From Candidatus Absconditabacterales bacterium (lineage in GTDB: Bacteria; Patescibacteria; JAEDAM01; Absconditabacterales; Absconditicoccaceae): DNA of 7,374 bases. Numbering within the stretch: the stretch's first letter is position 1; each line of letters starts with the position of its first letter. Both the position numbers and the translations under genes were made by a program. The notes under the pieces were generated by a model. The model was not told where the DNA came from. It made no database searches and saw only the letters and a program-made list of their open reading frames with translations. Where the stretch lies: the NCBI GenBank assembly GCA_938010495.1, contig CALLUT010000012.1, positions 1 to 7,374 of the forward strand. Reading direction: 5' to 3'. Shown piece by piece: positions 1 through 6,709 of this stretch.

Positions 1-331
1 AATGAAAGGATTTATACATACATCGATAGAAGAAAGCAGTACTACAAACTCATAAAAGATGTTCTTGTTCTCATAAGCTATCTACAGCAGTATTGCATGT
101 AGTCCATGATTTGCATCATGCATCTTCCAATCAAGAAATAAATGCAACAACAAGTTCATGATTTGCATCTCTTACGTCACATCATACAAGGAAGTCAGAA
201 TCTGCTCAGTATTCTTTTACTACATGTGTTCACATTCATTTTCATAATGAATAAGCAAATGTTGTATCCATAGGATCATTATGGATTGATCTTAAGTCGT
301 ATGCTCTATATACACTTGAATAATTTTTCAT
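1..331 (-). CDS. Phosphomannomutase/phosphoglucomutase, N-terminal part (cut by window edge)
   Basis: This is the first 110 residues of an alpha-D-phosphohexomutase (ManB/AlgC/PGM type). Such enzymes interconvert sugar 1- and 6-phosphates in the cytoplasm and feed nucleotide-sugar and surface-polysaccharide synthesis. Visible family features are the N-terminal VYRAYDLR (residues 7-14, the usual YD[IL]RG with Ser in place of Gly), FAYSLGKGMG (residues 26-35), VGCDVR (residues 49-54, usual VGxDxR) and ISGLEDAG (residues 65-72). The catalytic-serine loop (T-A-S-H-N-P) should follow about residue 110 and lies beyond the left edge. All nine glycines are TGA. The start is the first ATG after an in-frame TAA and has no Shine-Dalgarno. 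The gene diverges from the M42 peptidase. Mannose versus glucose preference cannot be told from this fragment. Confidence 0.87.
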
Positions 332-355
332 TGATTTATTTAATAAGTAGAAAAC

Positions 356-384
356 TTAATAAATATAATAATTTTGCTTTACAA
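356..384 (-). promoter_or_regulatory. Putative promoter of the phosphomannomutase gene
   Basis: On the minus strand a TTGTAA -35 (379-384) and a TATTAA -10 (356-361) are separated by 17 bases. This would start transcription about 18-20 nt before the ATG at 331. The -35 overlaps the -35 of the divergent M42 promoter. In such AT-rich DNA, chance matches are possible. Confidence 0.4.
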
Positions 385-408
385 ATACAGTCTAATTCGT
401 AGTATAAT
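378..408 (+). promoter_or_regulatory. Putative promoter of the M42 peptidase gene
   Basis: TTTACA (378-383) and a perfect TATAAT (403-408) are separated by 19 bases, slightly longer than the ideal 17. The predicted transcript starts near 415, leaving a leader of about 23 nt before the ATG at 438. There is no Shine-Dalgarno in that leader. Confidence 0.5.
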
Positions 409-437
409 TTTATTGAACATTTATTCGTATAGCACAC

Positions 438-1523
438 ATGGCATTACTTCGTAAAAAAGATATCGCATTTTTTGAAAAACTTATCAACACCCCTTCACCA
501 ACGTGATTTGAAAGCACATGACAAAAAGAATGGGTAAAATATATCAAACCTTTTGTTGATGAAATTTTTGTAGATACCTATTGAACTGCAGTAGCTACAA
601 TAAATCCAAAAGCAAAGTATAAAGTTGTTATTGAAGCTCACTGTGACGAAATAAGTTGGTTCGTAAATTATATCTCAGCTGATTGATTGATTTCAGTAAT
701 TCGTAATGGTTGATCCGATCATCAAATTGCTCCAGCAAAAAGAGTCGTAATCCATGGTACAAAATGACCTGTAGAGTGATTATTTGGTTGGCCTGCTATC
801 CATACTCGTCCTTGGTCATGAGAGACTACACCAAAAGTTGATAATATTTTCATTGATGTTTGATGTAAAACAAAAAAAGAAGTACTTAAAAAGTGAATCG
901 TTGTTGGATCAGTAATTACATACCCAGACAAGTTTATGCAACTCAATGATCGTTATCGAGTGTGAAGAGCTATGGATAATAGAGCATGATGATTTATGAT
1001 TGCTCAAGTAGCGAGACTCCTAAAGAAAAATAAGAAAAAATTACCTTTTTGTCTTCATATAGTAAATAGTGTTCAAGAAGAAATTGGTCTAAGATGAGCT
1101 GAAATGATTGCACATCGTCTTCAACCAGATGTTGCTATCGTAACTGATGTCTGCCATGATACCTCTACTCCAATGATTGATGTGAAGAAAGAAGGAGATA
1201 CTAAGTGCGGTTCTTGACCTGTACTTACAGTATGACCAAGTGTACAAAATAATCTTCGTGATTTTATAGAAAAAGTAGCAAAGAAAAATAAACTTCCTTT
1301 CCAACGTATGGCTGCCTCAACCTATACATGAACCGACACTGATGCATTCGCATATGCTAGATGATGAACGGCTTCAGCACTCATTTCTCTGCCTCTCCGT
1401 TATATGCATACTACTGTAGAAATGGTAGATCAAAAAGATGTTAAGAACACTATAAAACTTATGTATGAAACAGTTTGTAAATTAAAAGATGGACAGTCAT
1501 TCGACTATATTAAAAACAAGTAA
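438..1523 (+). CDS. M42 family metallopeptidase (FrvX/glutamyl aminopeptidase-like)
   Basis: This 361-residue protein has the length and motifs of the M42 family: cytosolic, dinuclear-metal aminopeptidases that form tetrahedral (TET) dodecamers and trim short peptides. Metal and catalytic residues are in the expected order: H68 and D70 in EAHCDE (family A-H-x-D-E), bridging D180 in MDNRAGG, catalytic E214 with E215 in VQEEIGLRGAE, D237 in VTDVCHD, and H324 in PLRYMHTTVE. The GTDTDA motif is at 298-303. Nineteen of 27 glycines are TGA, including both in DNRAGG. The start is the first ATG after an upstream in-frame TAA and follows a TATAAT promoter by about 30 nt. It converges with DUF1761, leaving 20 bases between the two stops, where I see no strong terminator. 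Its likely role is turnover of imported or proteasome-like peptide products. Substrate preference cannot be read from the sequence. Confidence 0.95.
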
Positions 1524-1543
1524 GCATAGTGACCTTGTAACAA

Positions 1544-1954
1544 TTACATTCCTCAAATAATAGCTCACATAATCAGGAATGTTAGAACATCGAATCATGT
1601 GTTTATCCAAAATAACTTTTTTGGTTTTTGAGCATACGTATAATGCATTGCTCTATTCATTCAAATGATTCAAACAGACAATATGAATCACATTACCAAT
1701 CAAGTCTTAATTCAAGCTCATCAAAACAATAATGCCATTACTATTGCGACAATAATTACTGTTCACATTCCTGCTAGCATTCTGACTTTACCGTTATGGT
1801 TGTTCAAACTCTCCATGGTTAGTCCTAACAATTTCATCCAATCCTTACCAAAAAATCCTGGAGAATACCATATCATTCATGCACCATTTGCTGCAATTAC
1901 TGCAATCAATACTGCAAAATAATTTACTCATCAAAGCCCAGCCAATAAATCCAT
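1544..1954 (-). CDS. DUF1761 family membrane protein
   Basis: This 136-residue integral membrane protein matches the DUF1761 family by its N-terminal pattern: GGVNYFAVLIA (8-18), then GAGMIWYSPGFFGKDWMKL (24-42), which is the characteristic WYSP-xx-FGKxWMK signature just after the first helix. Predicted membrane segments are about 10-29, 60-80, 85-100 and 117-136. A short loop with the HNGK cluster (53-56) follows the first helix, and the motif NRAMHYTYAQKPKKLFW (100-116) links helices 3 and 4. Fourteen of 22 glycines are TGA. The family's function is not known. The gene is preceded directly by a terminator-like hairpin and a leader of about 110 nt, suggesting premature-termination control. 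The ATG at 1954 is the first usable start, and no Shine-Dalgarno is present. Confidence 0.88.
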
Positions 1955-1956
1955 AA

Positions 1957-1987
1957 CAAAAAAGTAAGAATAATAAATATTCTTACT
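1957..1987 (-). terminator. Intrinsic terminator-like hairpin just upstream of the DUF1761 start
   Basis: There is a perfect 10-bp inverted repeat (1963-1972 with 1978-1987, five-base loop). On the minus strand it is followed by six T (1963-1958). The T run ends three bases before the ATG at 1954. The M23 gene upstream already has its own terminator 240 nt earlier, so this one more likely ends a separate short transcript or attenuates DUF1761. The stem is AT-rich and therefore weak. Confidence 0.6.
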
Positions 1988-2065
1988 CTATGGATATAAG
2001 TAGAAAGTTACAATGGAAAAGGTTATTTACGACTGTTATAAAGATTTAGTCCATCAGGCGTATAG
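1957..2065 (-). ncRNA. Candidate 5' leader / small RNA ahead of DUF1761
   Basis: A good promoter (2071-2098) predicts a start near 2065, and the terminator hairpin ends at about 1957, giving an RNA of about 109 nt with no credible ORF. Possible alternative pairing: UUUCUACUU (encoded at 1998-2006) can pair in 8 of 9 positions (two G-U) with GAGUAAGAA (1980-1988), which would consume the left arm of the terminator. An AUGGA near the 5' end (about 2050-2054) can pair with either of two UCCAU copies, one of them in the loop of that alternative helix. This architecture suits an attenuator, or a stand-alone small RNA. I recognise no known riboswitch class. Confidence 0.35.
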
Positions 2066-2070
2066 CGTTT

Positions 2071-2098
2071 ATTATATCAATTATGACCTAAGAAGCAA
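2071..2098 (-). promoter_or_regulatory. Putative promoter for the DUF1761 leader RNA
   Basis: On the minus strand TTGCTT (2093-2098) and a perfect TATAAT (2071-2076) are spaced by 16 bases. This is one of the best promoter matches in the window. It sits between the M23 terminator and the leader hairpin, so DUF1761 has its own start of transcription. Confidence 0.5.
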
Positions 2099-2108
2099 AA
2101 AGCGTAAC

Positions 2109-2137
2109 TCATAACAATACGTGTTTTCTCATAACAG
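2109..2137 (-). repeat. Pair of 9-bp direct repeats upstream of the leader promoter
   Basis: TGTTATGAG (minus strand) occurs at 2109-2117 and 2129-2137, exactly 20 bases apart, or about two helical turns. The copies are centred roughly 48 and 68 bases upstream of the predicted transcription start, which is where an activator dimer would bind. No regulator is identified. Confidence 0.3.
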
Positions 2138-2198
2138 ACAATATTCATAAATTAAAACATATACTTACCAGTATTAGAATGATCGTTCTTTTTACAAG

Positions 2199-2231
2199 AA
2201 AAACTATGAGTAAGGAAAACCTTCTCATAGT
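2199..2231 (-). terminator. Rho-independent terminator of the M23 peptidase gene
   Basis: The 12-13 base arms at 2203-2215 and 2220-2231 pair with a single bulged base around an AAAA loop. On the minus strand the hairpin is followed by five T (2203-2199). It lies 12 bases beyond the TGA at 2243-2245. The code-25 stop (TAG, 2204-2206) falls inside the downstream arm, so under that code almost the whole hairpin would be translated. Confidence 0.8.
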
Positions 2232-3154
2232 CTATATTTGAATCAATCACATTGAGTATTAAAATCAAATTCAATGCTTTGTTGTCCATTAGTTATATCG
2301 AATATAACACAATGAGCATGAGGCCCAGTAGAATTTCCTGTTGAACCAACTTCACCTAATATTGAACTACCACTAAAAACAGATTGTCCAACAGATACAA
2401 ATACCGCTGATAAATGAGCAACTCTAAATTTAAGTGTTTTATTTCCAACAATTTGTTGAACATCAACATAATGTCCATACGTCGTAGGTGCATAAGCCAC
2501 TTTTGTTACTACTCCATCAAGTGGTGAGTATAGAGATTTTCCATAAGTACCAGACGTACATGCCCAGTCTTGAGCAAAGTACTCACCGTTACTCGAAGTA
2601 TGCGCTCCACATCCTGGACCACATGTTTCTATCCAACAGGATTCTTGTTCAAATAACCACTCTACACTTGCGGATCCATCAGTATTAAAAGAAATAGTAG
2701 TATTATCTATATAATACGAAGCTACGCCTGGTTGTGTGGAAATATAACTTCCCTCATACACATATCTCCAATACCACCGCCCTTTTGTTATCAAAGAAAT
2801 AAATCTATACTGATAATCAACTAACCTCAACAGTGAAATGTAATATGTATTACCAGTAGGAGACAATAACATTACTGCAATAGGAGGTTCGTTGCCCCAA
2901 TCTTTTACTACAAATAAATAATCTGTCTCAACGGGACACCCTTGCGGAGAAAGATTATAATAGATAGTTCCAGATGAACGGCTCACTAGACTATCATCTT
3001 GCACAACATCTCTAATCATTTCACTTGATGAACTTAACTCATCATTTACTATGTTTTCGTATACTCTCTGTTCATCAGCATGAACATTTTCTACATCTGA
3101 AGTACATGCGTATACAAAGACGACACATACAATAAATACTGCTACATGTTTCAT
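2204..3154 (-). CDS. Secreted/lipoprotein M23 family metallopeptidase (LytM-like); TGA-free
   Basis: This is a probable zinc peptidoglycan endopeptidase acting outside the cytoplasmic membrane. A signal peptide with a lipobox-like VYAC (Cys17) suggests a lipid anchor. A middle region of unknown fold (about 60-170, rich in Tyr and beta-forming residues) precedes the M23 domain (about 180-290). The domain shows D196 in FAQDW, VAHLS with H247, GQSVFSGSSILGEVG (256-270) and GPHAHCVIFD with H279 and H281 (HxH). The usual HxxxD histidine is replaced by Tyr (Y192); H185 in CGAHTSS may be the first ligand. Seven cysteines (17, 173, 178, 182, 199, 282, 302) allow disulfides. All 24 glycines up to residue 303 are GGN, unlike every neighbour. 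The first stop is TGA (2243-2245); under code 25 it adds Gly plus 12 residues to a TAG inside the terminator, giving 316 rather than 303 residues. Recent transfer is likely. Confidence 0.85.
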
Positions 3155-3189
3155 AAAATTTTTGTTTTTAATTTTTTATTTGAAAATAT

Positions 3190-3219
3190 TTTCTTAAGAA
3201 ACGTAAAAATAGTATAACA
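3190..3219 (-). promoter_or_regulatory. Candidate M23 promoter with adjacent palindrome
   Basis: The 104-base gap between the methyltransferase stop and the M23 start holds, on the minus strand, an extended -10 (TGTTATACT, 3211-3219) without a clear -35, and another TATAAT at 3226-3231. The perfect 12-bp palindrome TTTCTTAAGAAA (3190-3201) lies at the predicted transcription start and could be an operator. The leader is almost pure A/T. Evidence is weak because the base composition is extreme. Confidence 0.3.
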
Positions 3220-3258
3220 AAGATTATTATACTATTCTACCCTACAAAGCACTAATTT

Positions 3259-4803
3259 TTATGTCAAAAGTCAAATTACCTCTATATGGTGTGTATGGGG
3301 AAACATATCTACTGGCTGGATACATTGCAATCAATATCATCATTCCAAAAGTGCTTTTACATCTCTTGCCATAGTTACTGGATTACAAGAAATATAGAGC
3401 AATTTATGATCTGGATGATTTTTCTTGATATCACAAAGAAACGTAACCACATCTTTATGTATTCATTGTCTAGGAGGATCTATCACAATCACGTCCTTTC
3501 AAACAAAACATTGATCATCAATAACTCATTCTTTTAATAATACTTCAGCTTTACCACAGTGAAATGTGGCTTTATTCTCTAGTCAATTAATCTTAGCATT
3601 GTTGTGAGCATCTTTGATGGCACTTGGAACAATATCAATTCAATGAACATGTCTTCACACTCATTGACGCATAAAACTCAATCAAATTGATCAACTACCA
3701 CAATAAAGATCTATAATATTTCATTCTACAGTTCACAATATTTCCTTAGCACGAGCAAACAACACTTCAGCTCAATGGGTGTTAGTTTGAAAAAATGAAA
3801 ATGGAGATACTTGAAATGTTATCAAATCTGTATCTTTAAATTGTAATCATTCATAAATATGACCGTCTCACCAAACTGTTTCCAGTACAGCTTCTGGTCA
3901 TTGCACATTATCTCACAATCCATTATTATGAGTCAAAACCATTGTTGTAACTAGGTTAGTAATTTCTTCATCTGCTTTCCATGTTTCAATCAATGCTTCC
4001 CATATACGACGATGTTCTACATTATCATGAAAATAATTAGAAGCATGTGAAATATTTACTAATAGTTGCCCTGTACGTACTCCCTCTCTTACAACAAGAT
4101 GCCTCAATACTCATGTATGTTTTTTGACATCATACACTGGAAGTCATGAAGTTTCTAAATCATGTTTTATACGGAGGTACAAGCTATGCATCTTTTCACT
4201 CACAAGATAACATTTATCAATTCATACAACCTTGCTAAATTCTCCTTGTTTATGAAATCATAAATTCCAGTGTTGCTCTACTGCAAATCACTTTTCAAAA
4301 CTTCCATCTTCTTGTTTTGGATGTCTTTTAAGATATTTTCAAAATGAAAATTCTATTTTATTTCTATATCCATATTCCATTGGAGAAGGAACAATTGGAT
4401 AGAATTCGTAACGATCAGTTCAAACATTTTTATAAGCACTATGTACTATCTGTTCTTTAAGGACTCATTGTTTTTCATAAGAAATTCATTGTCGTTTACA
4501 TCAACCACATCATTTTTTGTATTCAGGCATGTCTCATTTTTCTTCAGCATATGGACTCATATAATGAGGACAACGAGCAGATCAATCAACCAATCATTTA
4601 TCAAGAGATTTGACTGCTGTGATATGACATTCCATAAAATCTTTTTTATTTTTTACAACTTTACAATCCACTACACTTCATGGTAGTCATCATTTTATAA
4701 GGAGTTTCTTCCCTTCTTCATTTGTAGCGATTCATACCCCTCCATATCAGAGTGCTTCTATTGTTACATTTTCTATAATTTTACCTCTTCATCTTCTTCC
4801 CAT
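3259..4803 (-). CDS. rlmD: 23S rRNA (uracil-C5)-methyltransferase, TrmA/RlmD family with TRAM domain
   Basis: This 514-residue SAM-dependent enzyme makes 5-methyluridine in rRNA (U1939 in E. coli for RlmD). In order it has an N-terminal TRAM domain (about 6-60), Fe-S cluster cysteines C78, C99, C102 and C198, the RNA-binding motif YRNKIEFSFG (146-155), and VSPFSFFQTN (332-341). The SAM motif DLYCGSGSIGL is at 365-375, GIDIVPSAI at 388-396 and DPPRQG at 442-447. Catalytic C473 lies in YISCNP and general base E508 in HHIEVIGLL. The family spacing C-x5-CGxC is stretched to C-x20-CGGC, and the protein is longer than the usual 430-460 residues. About 40 of 55 glycines are TGA. Its ATG overlaps the EF-P stop as TAATG, implying translational coupling. 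RlmD versus another uracil-5 site is inferred from the Fe-S/TRAM architecture only. Confidence 0.94.
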
Positions 4804-5354
4804 TACATTACGTCACCAGTAAGTGTGTTTACTCTAATTGTTGCTCCTTGTTCTACATGCAACGGAATCATAACTTCAAGTCAGTTATCTAATGTTGCAG
4901 GTTTTTTACCAGCAGATGACCTATCACCTTTTACTCAAGGCACAGTTTCGATAACAGTGTACTCTATACTTGTTGGTGGAATAACACCAATAACGTTTCC
5001 TTCATGAATCATCAAGAAGCAATCCATATTTTCTTTGATATATTTAAGAACATCTCACAGATCTTCTTTTTCAATTTCATGCATTTCTGATGTATCATTT
5101 TCCATAAACGTATAGGTATCTCATCACGAATATAAGAATACTGCACTATTTGTGTTCACTTCAGCTTGTTCTAAGGTGAAAGTAGATTTATATGTTAATG
5201 TTAGATTTGATCCATTAATAATATTTTTTACTTTGAAAGAGTATGTAGCTCATCCTCTTCAAGTATGAGTATGTGATGTATCAATTACTTTAAAAAGCTT
5301 ACCGTCTACATCAAGGATAGTTCCTCTTTTTACATTAGATGGAGAAATTTTCAT
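4803..5354 (-). CDS. efp: Elongation factor P
   Basis: EF-P binds between the ribosomal P and E sites and relieves stalling at consecutive prolines. The 183-residue length is typical. The N-terminal KOW-like domain (1-62) carries the tip loop HTHTGRGGATYSFKVKN (28-44), followed by the two OB domains (about 65-125 and 128-183). The last contains PTSIEYTVIETVPGVKGD (127-144) and KKPATLDNGLEVMIPLHVEQG (150-170), matching the EF-P signature. The residue normally modified at the loop tip is Arg33 rather than Lys, the arrangement seen in the rhamnosylated (EarP-dependent) class; no EarP is in this window. Seven of 17 glycines are TGA, including one in GRGG. The start lies 19 bases beyond the T run of a terminator. 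A TATATAAA box (5364-5371) gives a predicted leader of only a few bases. It is the first gene of a unit with the rRNA methyltransferase. Confidence 0.96.
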
Positions 5355-5363
5355 GTTATTTGA

Positions 5364-5371
5364 TTTATATA
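5364..5371 (-). promoter_or_regulatory. Candidate -10 box of efp (near-leaderless)
   Basis: TATATAAA on the minus strand lies 9 bases before the efp ATG, directly after the terminator T run. No -35 is visible because the terminator stem occupies that position. If used, the mRNA would begin within about 0-6 nt of the start codon. Readthrough from the upstream unit is the alternative. Confidence 0.3.
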
Positions 5372-5373
5372 CT

Positions 5374-5401
5374 AAAAACTTCACTAAAGGTAGTGAAGTT
5401 T
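5374..5401 (-). terminator. Rho-independent terminator after the VirB2-like gene
   Basis: There is a perfect 11-bp stem (5376-5386 with 5391-5401) around a four-base loop. On the minus strand it is followed by five T (5378-5374). It lies 21 bases beyond the TAA of the VirB2-like gene and separates that unit from efp. Confidence 0.82.
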
Positions 5402-5422
5402 AGAGATTATTCAATGTGAGGT

Positions 5423-5926
5423 TTAGGATAAGAATCCTTCAACAACAATCCTTTGAATAGCGTAAGAGAAAATAACAATCACCACTCAAATCACTGCATT
5501 TTTCATTGCTTCGTTGGCTTTTCACGTACTATCTCAAGCAATTGCTGAAGAAATATAAAGATATCATGCATAAATGAACATCGCAGAACCAAATACCAAT
5601 GCAGCGTTTGATACAAACCTAATAACACTTGTAAGTAGTAATAATATAGTATCTCGGGTAACAATTCAACTCGCCAACATTTTTCATAATCACTCTTTAT
5701 CTTTGTCTTTTACATATCATTTTGCGATATCATTGTATTGTTCCCAGAAATCTTCATTACTCTTTTTTTGTAATTTCACTACATCTTCCTGTCGCTTAGT
5801 ATCTTTAGTTTTTGGAATAAGTTCAAATGGTTCATCCTTTGTCTCTGCTCCTGTAGCAAAAACTGTTGATGGAATAAAAATCATCATCAAGAAAGGAATC
5901 AACAAAGCAATTAGTAATCTTTTCAT
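5423..5926 (-). CDS. VirB2/TrbC-like (type IV secretion pilin-like) small membrane protein
   Basis: This 167-residue protein has an N-terminal Sec-type signal peptide (about 1-25, cleavage plausible after VFA), a charged Lys/Asp/Glu-rich segment (26-80), and two hydrophobic helices (about 93-126 and 143-163). The turn between them reads GYLYISSAIAGDSTGKANEAMKN-like (121-143): a Gly-Tyr at the end of helix 1, then a small polar loop with Lys residues. That layout resembles VirB2/TrbC pilins and the many pilin-like proteins of CPR genomes. Such proteins sit in the membrane and may polymerise. Eight of 11 glycines are TGA. It begins 22 bases after the HEPN-CBS gene and is followed by a terminator, so it is the last gene of that unit. 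No other secretion genes are in the window, so pilin function is inferred from topology. A stand-alone membrane protein is the alternative. Confidence 0.65.
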
Positions 5927-5948
5927 TGGTCTACAAAAGTAAATATAT

Positions 5949-6683
5949 CTAAAGTATACGCATAGAAGCCAACTTTGGCAAATCCATAGCAGTAATTATT
6001 CAAACGATCGGACTAGTTTCATCACCTGAAGAAGTAACAAATACTGCTCACAATCTCTTCTTTTGTTCATGATTTGTAGAAAACAATTTTTCAATCTCAT
6101 AAACACTCGCTTCTTGATCAACAAAAACAAACGTATCATTAGAATTTTCTAATGGAATATCTCATACGGTTAGTTCTGTACTATGTAATCATTTTTCGTT
6201 AATTTCATCAGCAACTCGATATGCAATAGTACTCTCAGAAAGCATTTCAACAAATTTACCAGTTTCATCATATACTGGGATATGGGTATTTAGTTCATTT
6301 CTCATAGTAACAATAACATCCTTTAACGAATCAGAGGTTTTACATGAATAGACAGCATGTTTAAACGTTTCTCAGACTGATTTTGGAGTGGTTAACTCTT
6401 CATATACACGTTTTATTTGTTGTACAGCATAGTCTGAAGCTACAACGTAATGTTTCTTATCTAAACTGAATCAATGCACCAATTGATTTCTTAAATCACC
6501 AAAATACCTCAACTTATTTTGAAATTGTTGGACAAATTTACTTTGTGGAAAATTTCATTCAGCAATGATGGCAACCTTTTCTGTATAAGGAATATAGCTC
6601 TTTGCTCACACAACCGAAGCAAAAAACTTATCTATTTGATTATAAAATCACAAAAATGTATTTGAGTTTTGCACTGAATGCAT
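5949..6683 (-). CDS. HEPN-like domain plus paired CBS domains
   Basis: This predicted cytoplasmic protein has 244 residues. The N-terminal helical part (about 8-95) contains FGDLRNQLVHGF (61-72). R65-N66-x3-H70 fits the R-x4-6-H signature of HEPN domains, found in many RNases and nucleotide-sensing proteins. The C-terminal part holds two CBS repeats: about 112-165, including NTHIPVYDETGKFVEML, and about 180-240, including VFVTSSG and PIVGIITAMDLPKL. CBS pairs usually bind adenine nucleotides or related ligands. A nucleotide-sensing regulator, or a HEPN RNase controlled by ligand, is therefore plausible but unproven. Nine of 12 glycines are TGA. The start is the first ATG after an in-frame TAA. 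A promoter matching TTGTAA-N17-TATAAT lies just upstream. It probably shares a transcript with the VirB2-like gene 22 bases downstream. Confidence 0.75.
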
Positions 6684-6709
6684 TACAACTAGGCACAGAT
6701 AAATACTTA

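Noticed and set aside
105..169. 13-bp direct repeat CATGATTTGCATC at 105-117 and 157-169
   Set aside because: It lies inside the phosphomannomutase gene with the two copies in different reading frames. A single 13-mer match is expected at this window size in AT-rich DNA.
722..1304. Minus-strand open frames opposite the M42 gene
   Set aside because: They are antisense shadows of a well-supported plus-strand M42 peptidase and show no family motifs.
1524..1543. Shared bidirectional terminator between M42 and DUF1761
   Set aside because: Only a short weak palindrome (TTGTAACAA) is present, with no strong stem or T run.
1665..1922. Plus-strand 85-codon open frame
   Set aside because: It lies opposite the DUF1761 gene, whose WYSP...FGKxWMK signature is clear on the minus strand.
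2041..2065. Resemblance of the leader (CCTGATGG) to the 3' part of the fluoride riboswitch
   Set aside because: The upstream GGCGATGG...CGCC half is absent and the predicted transcription start leaves no room for it.
3262..3267. Perfect minus-strand TTGACA as the M23 -35 box
   Set aside because: It is in the last codons of the methyltransferase, and the base run 17 nt downstream (TAGGGT) is a poor -10. The good TATAAT is 30 nt away.
3913..4107. Methyltransferase region as a decayed pseudogene
   Set aside because: The apparent stops are all TGA. With code 25 the frame is intact over 514 residues with every catalytic motif.
5717..5926. VirB2-like gene as a short 69-residue secreted peptide ending at TGA
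   Set aside because: The stop is an in-frame TGA; as Gly it continues into two membrane helices and a TAA followed by a terminator.
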